Assembly (NCBI RefSeq): GCF_020882245.1
Contig: NC_083598.1
Location: 27,937,858-28,001,857 of the forward strand
DNA length: 64,000 nt
Direction of reading: 5' to 3'
DNA from: Rhopalosiphum padi
Lineage: Eukaryota > Arthropoda > Insecta > Hemiptera > Aphididae
Shown: piece by piece, positions 23,524 through 38,500 of the stretch
How the letters are laid out: the number at the start of each line of letters is the position of its first letter
Position numbering within the stretch: the first letter of the stretch is position 1
Translations under genes and position numbers: made by a program
Notes under the pieces: generated by a model
The model's input: the letters and a program-made list of their open reading frames with translations, nothing else
Database searches by the model: none
What the model was told of the DNA's origin: nothing

Positions 23524-26500
23524 GTAAGTTCTGCATACTTACGACGATATATTATTGCCTATAATAGAATGTTCAATCCAAATTCCAACACCAACGCCGG
23601 TCCCCAACAACTGCTACCACCCACTATATGAATTTTACATCGGCCTTTCCATATGAGTCGTGAGGTGTCTAAGTAAACAGTCATAGAATAATATTATACG
23701 GATGGTTTTGGTGGCGTCAAAACTTTGCACCACTTTTAGAATACTTACCATGGTCCGTGTTAATATACTTATATATTAGGTATACAATAATAGTTATAGT
23801 AGGTAGTATATAGTTACATCAAATGTGGTAATATTATTACACGCAGTGATAAATATTTTTTTTATTCAAATTGATGTCATTGACGTATTCTAATGTAATA
23901 ATTATTTTAATTCAATGACTTAAACGACTTAAACCAGTAATAATAGTAGCATATATTTGTATATAAATATTATTTTATTAAACCTAACGCCACACGCCGT
24001 TTGTTTAAACAAAAATTATTACCATAATAAATAATTCTACTAAAATTTCTATAAATAAATAATTTCTAATACAACAGAATATTTCTATTCATTTTTTGAT
24101 CTACATTTCGTTATATCATACATTTTTTAAGTTATTAAAAGTAGAATAGTTTAAAAGATTTTTTTTAAATATATTTTATTGATAGTTATTTTTTATAAAT
24201 GTATGAAGTACAGTAGATTCGACATTTTTGGATTAATTTTAATATCCTAAAAAGTATTTTTAAGTAGATAGGCATAAGCAAAAAAATAAGCTCATTTTAC
24301 AATTTAAAAATAGACATACCTATTTTATCTAATCTATTCACTCACGTCGATGCAACCCATTACCAATATATTAGAGATAATATTTATTATTGAATTTAAT
24401 ATACCTATAATATTAAACAATATATTGGATTTACTGTTTATATTTCTCTGCTATATGTCTTTTATAAATTATGTAATCGAAAATACTAATACTCTGTATA
24501 AGAGACGAGTACAATATCTGCTGAATTTTCTTTGTTATTCATCTATTTTTTTTTCATTTAGAAAAAAAATCACTATTTTGTAAAGCCATGTATTACCATA
24601 TGGCATTACCATGCATGGCCAATCAAAATTGTGTATTTTGCAAAAATTGTAATCTCATTTAAAATTAAACAAACTAAAAAATAAATTAAATTAAATCACT
24701 AGGTTCAAGTTGTAATATCTAATCTATTATTGTTTTTATAAACTTTTAGACAGACAACAAAATATTGCAAAATCTTATAGAGAAGTTTTAAATGCTTATT
24801 CATTGATTGCATTATTATTAGTTTAAATTTCTAAATTAAAAAAAAAATTAAATTTCGTTATAATAAATGAATAAATACGAATATATGGGTTATGTGTCAG
24901 ATAAAGGTATTTAAAAAATCTAATAATATTCTTATCAATAATAATAAAATCATAATTTCAATTTATATGTTTATTCATAAATCAGTAAGTATATTACTTA
25001 GTAAAAATATTTCGTATTGTTAATGAAAAACATATTATTAAGCCAAAGAAAATTGGGTATAATTTTGATTCATTTAAATATGTGAATTAAAATATTTATT
25101 ATTATTTAAATAAAATGACAAAGTTATTTTATACCTAAAACCATAACTTGAAAGAATAAAATAATATTACAATTAACTAGCTTGTTGATTAAAAACTAAT
25201 TGTCAGTGGTATTCATATATTTAACCAATATAACAGACTTATCTAATTCTAATTATTAAACTGTATTTCAAAATTAAAATTAAATAAACAAATAAGTCAA
25301 ATATCTGGATGAAATATTCATTTAAATAGTTTTATAGTTAATTTACTATAGTGACTAACCACGGTAGACTTTTAACAATAATTTACACCACAATACATCC
25401 AATGCCCTTCGATCACAGTAGATGATTAGAATATTATTTATTATTCTTAATAACGAATCTATAGATTCAAACGTCATTGGAACACGTCCAAAATTACGAC
25501 TCCGGGGATGTAAAAATCATTTGTTGATTTTTTTTCTATATACATCCACTAAAAAGACCACACAAAGGCACAATATTATAAAACATGATATCCATTAAAC
25601 AATGCTGTATTTTATTATATTATAACCGAGCTAAGAAAAAATAATCAAGTATCACTTTCGTGAAAAACGACTGAAGTCTGGTCGTGTACAATTTACGGTC
25701 TACACAGTATTTACAGTAATAATAAGTAATAACTATACCTAATAACATGTATTTGCGCGTAGGAAGATAAAACAATCCGAAGAAATTTTCCATATTAAAA
25801 AATAATTCGAGTCTAAATTATTACTGTTGTGCTTATAATTTTCATATTATCAGTACCTAATGATTTTAATTTTCATATAAAACCTAACCTAACCTGTTTT
25901 TATACAAAGAACTTTTATGAGCAATTTTATAATTTAAATATCCAAACATATTGTTCTAATAAACATAAATATTTTTTGGCTAAAATATTAATTATGTTCA
26001 CTAAAAATAAAATTGCTGATATACTTTTTATAAAATTAATACATTAATGACATGAGATATTTGCTGCTTCTAATTTTAATTTTATGCATTTGAGAGATGA
26101 CATAATATTGATAATAAAGATAGTAATGGACTATAGCACAATTAATCTTAGGATTACTTAGGTGCATTATTCAGTAATTTATAAATTATAACTTGAAATT
26201 AAAATCTTGAGAAACAAAAATAAATTCGAATTTATTTTAAGGAAATATTTTTATTTATATTGATATTGATATATAACTACACAATGTTAAACGTATAATA
26301 ACAATTTTAGTGCGAATGTTCTTCTAACTTTCAATAATTTCGAGTTATTATTTATTTTATTTATATATACAATATGTTATTAATTTTTATTTTTATTATT
26401 TACTTATTCATACATGTTATATTGAATGCAAATTATCAATTGTACTATTTCCTAATTTTGAATAGGATATCAAATGAACCATTATTTAAATTATACGATG

Positions 26501-29500
26501 TATTGTCCATGAATCCATGATATATGTAAACTAATTAGTAGTTTATTTGGTTTTTAATTTTCTGATATATTGTTAAATTTTGGTTTTTAAAATAATAAAA
26601 TGTGAAATTTATTTTTAGATACTATTTAAACTTTATATATAATTTCTGGATATTTTCTTAATTTATTTTGTATTTTATAAATATAATTCATAATTATTGT
26701 TTTATTACTGACTTTAAAATTACCTGCATAATAGTTAATCATTATTAACTACGTTAAAGTAGGTATCTTTGAAACATTTTGGAGGAAAATAAGTTATAGT
26801 ATTATATTACTGATGAATTGCGATAAAGCGAAAGAAGTGATACGAGTGCCCATCGTCATGCCTGTATTTTTTTTTTATTAAAACCAACAAGAATACAGTC
26901 TAAAAATGTGTATAATATTATGTAGTGTGGGAGAGATTGAGAGACAACAAGTTTGCATATCAACTGTCTAGACACATGCGTGTCGCCTGAAGACATACAA
27001 TGCAGTAGTATACTAGTATGAATAATCAACTTGCAGTAGGATGCAAATATGGAAGTCATTTAGGCCCCTAGCCCAAGTAATAAATTATATATGTATAATA
27101 ATTCTTAGTATTCTCATAATCTCATTAACTATTTATGCAAATAACTAAATTGTTTTTTATCGATAAGAACAAAAACAAAAGACATGTAGTAATGTATAGT
27201 ATGATTATAATATGATTACTCATAATATGTAAAGTTTTATATCCTTATTATAAATAACGAATATACGTTATAATAACTACTATTAATAAGTAGGTTGTAG
27301 GTGCTTAAGTTATATTTCGTAATACAACGGCACTATGAAATTTCCGTTAACGGACATCAATACATCACCTATAAGCATCTAACTATATTTCAATAATGTA
27401 TATAGATAAATTGCACAAAACCACATGATATAATTATTATTAATAAATGTATTAATAATAAAATAAATAGAATTTAGGAAATTATTACAAGATTTACACG
27501 TTAATATATGGTACAGTATTATATTGTCCTCTATCGTTTATAAAACAAGATATTGTCACTTGACACTTACTAATACAGTATGGGTACATCAATTATTGTT
27601 GTAGAATAAAGATTAATTATTAAAAAGTCCATTGTATCAATATATGTCATGCAGCCAATTTTTTTATTAACAATTAACAAATATCTGTTATATCTTATTT
27701 GTAGATTTCAAATAATTAAAAACTTTTAGCTGCAGTCCAAATTAATAATTAGCATTTCAAAAGTTCGAAATTACCTCACAGAGGACACGTGCAAAATAAT
27801 ATTTTTTTTAGATTTATTAAAATAGAAAAATAATTTTATATTATATATAAACAGTGTCAGATACGATAGGGCGATCGATGATTGGGATCCCCCCACAATT
27901 CTTATGGCCTATTTAATTGTTTATGTGGTTGCAATATTATTATAAGCTAGACATATTAGCCAGTAATTGAATGACACAATATAATACAAATCCCTCTTCA
28001 AAATATTATATTACTGATATACCTATATTATATAAGTATTTTTGAAATCTCCCCCCCTGCGTAGAAACCCTAGATCTACTATTGTATGTAGATATAGCTG
28101 TTATTTAACTTTATTATAACTTACTAATTTTATCATAAAGACATAGTTTACCACTCGATAAAATGAAAATAATATATTATTACAAAAGAGTTTAACTATC
28201 AAAAATATCATGTACTTTAAAAAGAAATAATTATATCAACTAAAAATGTAAGTGCAAAAATAATTATAGTATTAGGTATATTCATAAATGTGATACTTAT
28301 AATTAACTTCAATAAACAAATTAACTGATAATGTATAATAACGTGGTATTTATGTTAACATAATTCTCAATAACGGACAATTTTTAACTGTAGACTTATA
28401 TTTTTTCTATTGGTAGGTTTTGATGTAGTAAATACCCTATAAACAGATCATAGGTGACAACCATAAAAAAGTGTGTATAAGTTATATAATTAACGTTGTA
28501 AATTTATAATAATATATTATTCTTATTTCTCACATATTAGTTCAAAGAAAAAGTACCGTTTTGGTTTCTTCGTGTAATAACTACTTTGGATTGGTTAAAA
28601 AGTTTCTAGTTGAGAATGGTATTTTAGAAAATAATATATATTATGTTATGAAAAATCTCATTACTATGTCTAATATACTTTGATCATCACGTACAATCTG
28701 AAACAAGATAAAATACATTTGCACCGTAAAATTAACAAGCTAAAGTCATGACTCACGATGAAAATCTCTGAAAAATTATAAACATACATTTATAAACTCT
28801 TTAGAAAATGAAATGGAAATAATTTGGAAAGGAAATTCATACATAAATAATAAAAATAACAATTATCAAAGCAATATATTTATTTAGTTTTTATTTTCTG
28901 AGACTAACAAATATATAACCTATAATAACTATTAAATATTATTTAATATAATATTTTATATTAATTCTTATACTTGCAGGTGTAAGATATATTATTCTCC
29001 AACATTGATATAGTTAAATTACTAATTGGTAATTGCCTAATTATTCAAATTACTTTCGTGGTTTTCATAAAAGGGTAATTAATTTGTAATATTAGATTAT
29101 TTACCCAAGATTTCTGTCAACTTTGATTTAACACGAGGAAGTACAAAAAATAAATTATATTTGTTGGAATTACAGACGGTATTTTCTATAAAGCTTGAGA
29201 AAGCCAGTAGATATAATAATTATAAATATAATATTATAAAAATGTTAAATATAAGTATTTAAGTAAATATGTAGTTAGTAAGTTAAGGTACCTATTACCT
29301 AATATAGCTGTAGTTACAATGTATTCTACAAAATTATATCATGTATAATAAAAAAGATCAGTAAATTAAAAAATATATATATATTGTATAATTATCGAAA
29401 TTTGACGATTTTAAGTATTCACAGAATCAATTAAAATAAAATAATCAATAAAGCACAAAGCAAATAACAAAGTGGTTGGTAATTTTAACGTTATCGATCA

Positions 29501-32500
29501 ATATTAATTATAATTATTTGTTTTAAAAAATATATTTATACCTTTCATATTTCTTTTCATGATTAATAATTATTATGTAATGACCAGGAAAAGTATAAAC
29601 GTAATAAGTATACAATTGATTTAATATTATTACATTAGATAAATAATAAAATCACAAAAAATATCAAAGAATGTGCTAAAAATATAAAATTGCCAAAACA
29701 AATGAAACAAAACATAAATTATGAAATTTACATAGACAAATTGAACAATCTACTTGAAATAATACGTCATGTTTAATAATAATTTACTATTACACTTAGC
29801 TATTTTTACTGTGTATCTTTTTTGATAAATACTACTTGTGTTTTATTATAATCCAGTTGTGTTCCAAAAATCATTTATTTCAATGCGTTTCATTAATATA
29901 CGAATATATGCATTTTATTATTATAATATTATTTAAAATATGAAAATTTACAATATGTACAAAGTATACAATGCGTACAATAAGTAAATTTGATTAGGAA
30001 AGCAATTGAAAGACGTGAGTAAGTAAGTCGCTAAGTGGTAGTAACCCAGATGAATATAATAAAATATATTCGTCTATTTGCAATACATTAATACAAAAAA
30101 TTATAGAACAATTATGATTATTATATTCCAACTAAATATTGCAGCCCGCAGGCTATCTAGTTATTAGTTATTACATACATTTTTATTTTTATTAAGTAGG
30201 TAGGTATATACCTATATGATATATTTAAGTATTTAAACATTTTAAACCCATACTATAAAATAATAGTTTATATTTATCGTAAATAAGTACAACATACATG
30301 ACCGACGTATGGCGACAACGATATCAATCTTATCTAAAGACTGAAATATTTATGTTGTAGGTAAATATGAAGTAAATTAGAAAAAATAACAATTTGTACA
30401 ACTGATTTAAAATTCGAACGTAATGAACGATAGATTAAATAACTAGTTTAAGATCTACTTGATACTTTACCAACACCCATTGTTTTGAATTTTGAGTGTA
30501 TTGATAATTTATAAACTAACTATAATTATTTAATACAATTACACAAGTCAATACTCAACTTTACTATAAAACATATACATAACTATAAACGATCCAAAAT
30601 AAAATAATGTTTAAACACACTTCTTTAGTAAATAAGTCAATGTATATTTACTTGATTATTTCTTGTTTGTTAATCTCTAATTTCAACATTATATATATAT
30701 ATATTTATATAATTTTTTATATACCGAATATTATAATATTATAGTATACTTATATATTATGCATAACTAAATATACTATATACCCAATGATTAATCAACA
30801 TATATATTTTATATGTCATTACACCTTATGAAAATTAATTAAACTCCACAATTTAGAGCTCTATAAATATAATTATATTATAACTAAATCATTAAAATCA
30901 ACTGAATAAAATACTTATTTAACGTTTAAATTTAAATTTCATAAAAATTTGAACTTCAAATAATTATACGAAAAAAATACATGATAAAATAATTTTGACA
31001 TATTTAACAGTTGAGTAAAACAACTTAGGTGGACTCTTGTATTAAATTGTCAAGCTTCTTTAACGAAAAACAAACATAACAAATAACGACATTAAAAATT
31101 ATGAATGACGATTTACAAAACAAAGTATATTATTCTTGTTTATTCAGCTGTCTTGGCCCAGACAAAAGTAAAGCCGAGGTACATAATACAAGCGCTTAAT
31201 AATATACGTATGTGGTTACCTATTATTGAATAACTGCGCTCAAGAATATTTTAAACTTGTTTAAACATCTCATTTATATTAGAAAATAGAAACTCGTCCG
31301 ATTTTTTTTTTTTTTTTTTACTACGCACTTACCTATAATATAGGTAGGCAGTTTGGCACTAGACTGCTCTGAGGTATACACACCGATACGTAAACACAAT
31401 GGTACAACACGGTAACACACACGCAACACATCAACGTCAACGGGCGCAACAAGTGTGATCGAGCCACTGAGCCCGAACTACACGTCTCCTGCGGCTATAT
31501 ATATAATTTTTGATGAATAAAATAGTAATAACAATAATAATAATATCAATAATATCAGTTATTATATCTTTCCATCATAGCACAATGATGTTTATTATTT
31601 ATATCATAAATAATAATGTTGTTTAGATAGTACAAGGCACTGCACTGACACACGGTGTGGCTGTGCTACGAACGGGATTACATGTGCGATAAAATACGCA
31701 CGCACGTTATCGGAGACCGAATAGCGTTTCTGTAAAGTTTTATTTTTCCCCTCGACGCGCGTCAATCTATTCATATTCCTGCTCGTCGTTATCATTGTAC
31801 ACACACGCGAACGCGGGCGCACGCGCATCCAATGCGCATGATAACACCACGATGATAATATTATATTATACAGTATAATAAATACTTACTATTTCGATGT
31901 TATTATATTATGCACCTGTACCACGAGCCACGCGACGTCGTCGGTCAATGCGTGCGAGATAACGCGCACACCATCCCGGTCCGGCGTAAACACGCGGACG
32001 ACCTCGCACCACATCGCACATGTCGTCGTCGTCGTCGGGAATCGGAAAGCACACTTCAGTCGATGACCGACCGATCGATAATGATTGTTGTCACTTAAAC
32101 AATTATAATTTTCGTATTGTTAGTTTACACTATAATACCGATACGTGCGTGTACGTAATGTAAAAAAATCCGGGAGATCATATTATTATTGTTATTATTG
32201 TTATTTGCATACAAGACAAACGACAGTCAGAGACGGTCGAACAGCACTCTCCGACGGCAGTTCGCCGGCCGGTCGAACAGAATAATTTTTTGTCATAGCT
32301 TTTGATATTTTCACGTGTTGACAAAGTCTAAATCGTTCAATACCGTTATCGAGTGCGCGTTCGTCGTATTGTTATTATTTGTCGTCGTCTGTACTCAGTT
32401 GCGCACGACGGCCCTCTCGGCCCTCATCAGCGTCTGATAAAACGGTAAAGTAATTTTTGTTTTATTTCATACTATTTATAGGCATTTTTTTTTTTTACTT

Positions 32501-35500
32501 TGAGCATTTCATTCTCGCGTTTTGCGTGGATCTCTACGTATATTACCTATTAATATAATACCTACGAGTATTAAGTAGTATACGTTTTATAATTAACTAT
32601 TCTTTACGCGTAGTCTGTTTGTGCTAAGCTCCTCGAAGATTCCTTACCTAGTCTAACTTGGAACATATTTTGTATTACCTTAATTTAAAATAATTTTTCA
32701 ACAATTATTACACTATTATTGTTTTATCTTATAACATTAGTTGGTGTACACCTTCATGAGGAATGGAGGACACGCTGGGGGAGGACGGGTTATAATTTTT
32801 CTCGAAATCTAAATTTTTATAAAAAAAAAAAGTACGGAAGTATGTAGATAATATTTTTTTTTCATCATAGCGTATGACGACTTTATAGACGAGTTTATAA
32901 GTATTACATAGCACTATATAGATATAAAATTCTAAACCATGATTTCTACTTTTTTGTTAAATAATACAAAAATAAGCTTAGAATTAATTTGACTTTTTAA
33001 AATTTCCATAAAACGCATACAATTATTATGAAAGTCAAATTAAAAAAACCCGGAAATATATAGTGATATCATCAAATTTGAAAGTAGTGAATGATGATAA
33101 ATCAACGTATTATATTCCAAAAACTATCCTGACTCCTGAGTGGTTCTTTTGAAAATACTCTAAAGCATATATTTCTTTATTATTTTCCGGTTTTTCTGTC
33201 AGTAATTTTTTTTATTCGTTGAGAAACTACAGGGAAATAATAAATTTTTACTTGTGTTACAATATAGAAACTGCGAACATTACGAGTAGCAATTTGTGTT
33301 ACGTTAAGAGAAATTCTTTGCAATAATTCCGGGTTGTCAGTAAAATTATTCAAAAGTTTGAACATAAAATATACATCAACAAAATTATGTCTAGATTTTA
33401 ATGAAATCATATTAAACTTTAGCTCCACTTCAAAAATAGGATGACCAGTCAAATCAAATTTATGCGCTATTATACGAAGAAAACTGTATTTTTTTTCAAT
33501 TTTATCTGTTAAATCTATTTGTCTAGGATTTTATTAGATTATTAAAATAATAATGTAATAACAATTAGTACATCGTTTTTTATGATTAACGACTAACCAA
33601 CTATCATTATTTTATAACTTACTGTAATACTCAACTCGTATTTTAATAGCATTTAAATAAATATAAGTTTAAAATAATTTAGTAATTTTACTGTAAATTA
33701 TAATATTGAAACGTATATTTAAATTGTAAATAGGTAGTATATAATATAATATAAGACGCCAATGTAAATTAGCAAAGGTTACTGAGACTTAACATACAAT
33801 TGAATTCTTATTTACTGGTAAAATTAATCATACTTTTTGATTCATAAAAAAAAATATGGGTACTACATTTAAGTAAAGCACATGCTACATATTATTATAG
33901 GTATACATGCATATTATGTAATAACATTCATCTCGGAAAAAAAAATCACGGCATCATACGAATACAGTAATATAAAAACTACTAACTTAAGTATTTTCTT
34001 CGTTCTATGTACAAAATGGATCGTTAACGTTTTCGGATTTTTGTGGTTTACTGTCGATTGTGTGCTGGAGAAACCGCAACGAAATTATTACATTATAAAA
34101 ATATAAACCGACTATGGTTAGATCAATCTTTTTTTAAAATACATATGCACACACATAGTTATTAAGTCTATTGAGTACTATATGGAGGAAAAAAACTAAA
34201 CATTCATTTTTCTCATGAATAAGAATTTTTACTGAAACAGCCTATCGATCAAACACAATGAATAAATAAAGACCAATAATGTAACATCTTTAAACCACTG
34301 AAATCAACTGTGTGGAACGGATTCGAGGCTTTTATGGGTATTGGCGTTTAGGCCATGAAACAAACACCAAAAACGATGCACAAACGAGTTTCGTAGTTAA
34401 TCTTATTATACGGTGGTTTAAAAACGATTTAATTTTCACAATTACTAGCATATTGCATATTATGCATATATTTATAAATATATAATATCGAACAAAAGCT
34501 AGGAATTTAAAAAATGTCATGTTAAATTTGCATGTAAAAAATAAATGTTTTCTCCATATGGAATAATTTACTCCAATAGCCGCTTTGAAAATAAAAAATA
34601 AATATGAATATGTTATTTAAACATGAATGTTTTATTTATATACGGTCAACGGTCAAGAAATAACATCGATGTCATTCGCACAATGCTAGTATTTCAAGAC
34701 GTTTACACTAATACACTGTTACAGTGTTACGTAACCTTACAGCTTATATAAAGTTATGTATACCGTGTACTTACTACTCATACCAAACACCATAAACGTG
34801 ATTATCAAAACTCCGATTTATTACGAACTATAGGATTTAAATAAGTTAACTTCTTAAAAAATGTAGTATTCCTTGTAAAAGTATTAAAACTTTTAGTTTG
34901 TGAGCTAATTTTTACATAGCTAATACTGCAATATTATTTTTAATAGTAGGTATAGTTTATATTTGTTAAATTGCTTAGATTTAGATTTAGAATGGTCTTC
35001 GGCGTTATGATAGGTGTTGTGATGTTTAAGAAGCCATACTACTTATATTATAGAAACACAATACTGTTGGATGTTCTAGTGTTCTATAATGACATCCTAT
35101 ACACGTATCAAATTGTAATTAGGTAGTATACCTACCTATACTAATTTATTCACTACTGAATTAACTTTATCGTGTAGAATATTTTTATTAAATAATATAA
35201 ATACAACATTGGATGATTATATATAGTTATATTATAACTACGAGATGAAAGTATTATGCAACGAGTTCCTTTTGTATTATATTATATTTCCAATAAATTT
35301 AATTATTTTTTGTACCTATTAGTAAATTTCATTTTTAAGAATTTTCCTACGTATATTTCAAATTATTTTGTTAAAAGTAGATATATATGTGTTCAATATA
35401 ATACAAAATACAACATATCCTGCTTTCGTTGCAAATCATCTTATACAAATCCACTAATTTAAACAATTATTGAAGGTATAGTTAGTAAAATATTATATTT

Positions 35501-38500
35501 AAGTGAAAATGTTAATATCTAGTTCGGTATAATATTCCAACTACCAGCAATACTATAGATTCTATAGAAAAAAGTATGACATCTTACATTAAGAAAAAAC
35601 GCAGGTATACGTCATAATATGGTAATATACACTATTAAAAATAATTACGGTGTTTTTTCATGAAATCTAAATTCTTCATAGATACGGTCGCAGGAGACTA
35701 ACACTTTACCCGTATAAGGTCATGGTCCATTGAACGATGCTAATGAAGCAATCAACCGGTGTACAACGGAGAAAACGAGCGTTCCACAATATTATTATTA
35801 GAACAAAAGAACAACTGTGAATTGATTCGCTTTTTCGTTGTTTTTAATGTACTTCATGATTTATTGAAATGTCAGCGCATCATAATATTTCAGTTTGCTC
35901 CATTAGATCATTTACCCACTATTATTTTGAAGTTAATACCTATAGGCTTTAATTATATTTGTAAACATTATATTATCTATTATTATATAATAATAATAAA
36001 AAAATTTTAATTTAATTTAATTTAATTGCATATATTAATATTGCTACAAACATGAATAAATATATAATCGATTACCTTAAAAACGTATAACACACCATAA
36101 AAACTATTTTTTTTTAATAAATAAAACAATTATTATTTATAATAAAGAATATTATAGTCTTAAATAAAAAAGTTGTTGGTACACATTTTTTTATTATTCT
36201 ATAAGACTATTATGGTGTACCGTATACGGAATTGTTAACTGTGATTAAAATAGTTAGTACTTTTATGGTAAAATATATGGTAACATAACATTTTTAATTT
36301 TTAATTTATTTTATTTAACTACGAAAATAATATGTAGATTCTTAAAACAAACATTGGTATTATGTAAAACATCTTGCTTTCGTATAATGAACCATTACCT
36401 TAAATTTTACTCATATTTAAATCTGATCAAATAATTTTCTTAGTATTGAATTGAAAATATTATTATTCGCAACTACAATAATATTACAACTACAACTTTT
36501 ATATTTTACATATATAAACGAGTTTAAATTCCCTAGGTCCTTAAGCTATTTTCAAAATGTATCAATCTTATTAAAAATAAGTATCTAACCAGTTATCTTC
36601 CAATTGAAAATCGAATTTTACTAATTATCATGTGTTTACTCAAACACTTAGTTGAATAATAGAGAAGCGTGATATGAATATACAAATACAAACGCTACAT
36701 ATTCAAAAGTTTTGACTATTGTTTTATAAAATATTGTTCATTGATTAATTTAAAATTCTTTGTTTGAATTATAATTTATACAATAATTACAATAATTATT
36801 GTTTATACTATTTAACTTTGGATCGAATTAAATTAAATTTAAGTGAAAAAAAAGTTGTTTTTTTTTGTATAAATTTCTTTTTTACATATTTCACATTATA
36901 CATGAATCATAATTATTTTTACTGTAAGTCAAGGTGAAAGACAAGAGTAAATATAGGTTATAACTTTATAAGGTTAAACTAATCTAACAAATAATGTTTA
37001 TTGATAGGTAGTTTTATTTTGAAAAGAAAATATGCAATTTTATTATTATCATTTCAATATTATGTTATAGATTATAATTTTCAATTTTATTTTACACAAA
37101 TGACATCATAAATAAAATAAAATGTTATTACTTATTAAGTATATGGTTATGCAATATGCCAATATCGCCATTCTTTAATATTATCATATAAAGACAAATA
37201 CAATTTAGTTACGTATAATATTAGTGAAGCATAAAATACTTAATGAACCTTTCTAAATATTTTTATAAAATACTAAGGAAAATATTAGATTGCGATCTGA
37301 GCCTTGAGTTTTGTTTATTCAATCATATTCAAAACTCTCACGCTCAACCGGTGCAACGCATCTTGGATAATCATACTACGTGCAATGACGAGAGATTTGT
37401 ACCCACCGTATTTTAATTTTTTCCAACCCACCCCGATAGTTGTTCTCACTGGAGTTGAACACATTAAATACGAAATAAACATAAGAGTACAGGAACTACG
37501 CTACCGAACACGAACACTTCTATATAACACATAAATACACGGTTTTAACAATGGATAAACGGATAGTATATTAGGTAGGGCACACCAACTATTATGACTA
37601 TAACACCTGTTCAAGTCATTTTCAGTGTATTAATTGGATGGTGTAGCAAAATAATATTTAAACTTTGCTAAATAAGTTTTAAGTACCTTAGGATCGTGAG
37701 AAAATAATTTCAAAACCAAGAAATGTAATCACCTTTACGTATGAATGAAAGAAAATATTAATCCGTATATACATTTTAATAACCTCTCCCAACACATTAA
37801 ATTAAGATTATAGACATCATAATATGAAAATTGTTTGTTTTAATCTGTTTATTCAATGTTGATGGTTGGCCGTTGGGTATACCATCTATAGCAATAACGA
37901 TTATTCTTTTCAATTGAACATGTTAGTCTTAATTAATACAGTAAATATGTATGTATAAATAATAGATTTAATTTATCATATAATGTGTATAATATCCCAT
38001 ACAGTATATATTACACTAAAGACATTAAACTATGACTTTTATAACTTTGTTATTAAGAAGCATGAGTATAATAATATCTAATGTAAAATGATAGAATGTA
38101 AAATTATAAATTAAACGTCTTGAGTAGGAGTATAAAAAATATTTATTTAAAACAATATAATAATATATCGTCAAATCTTTATATTTTCTAATTAAAATAA
38201 GAGCACGATGTTATTACAAGCTATTTTCGAATTAAGAACCAATCATTCACATCAATACTTTTTTCTTTTAAAATATTAAATAGTTGCCTAGTTTTTACTT
38301 ACCTATTTCCATTTGCTATTTGATTAATTGTAAATAGATAGGTAATAGGTATATGATTTGCATTAAAAAAAATATCAATTTATTTTAACACAATGTGTCT
38401 ACTATAATAAAAACAAATTCAAGGTATAATTTTCAATTTATAATTAAATTAGGAATACTTTTTTTTAAGTGTAATACTGTGTAGATATTAGAAACGAGGC

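Noticed and set aside
33882..36010. Several 60-85 codon frames in capu intron 1
   Set aside because: Length and composition are as expected by chance in A+T-rich intron. No motifs, and the starts are often non-ATG.
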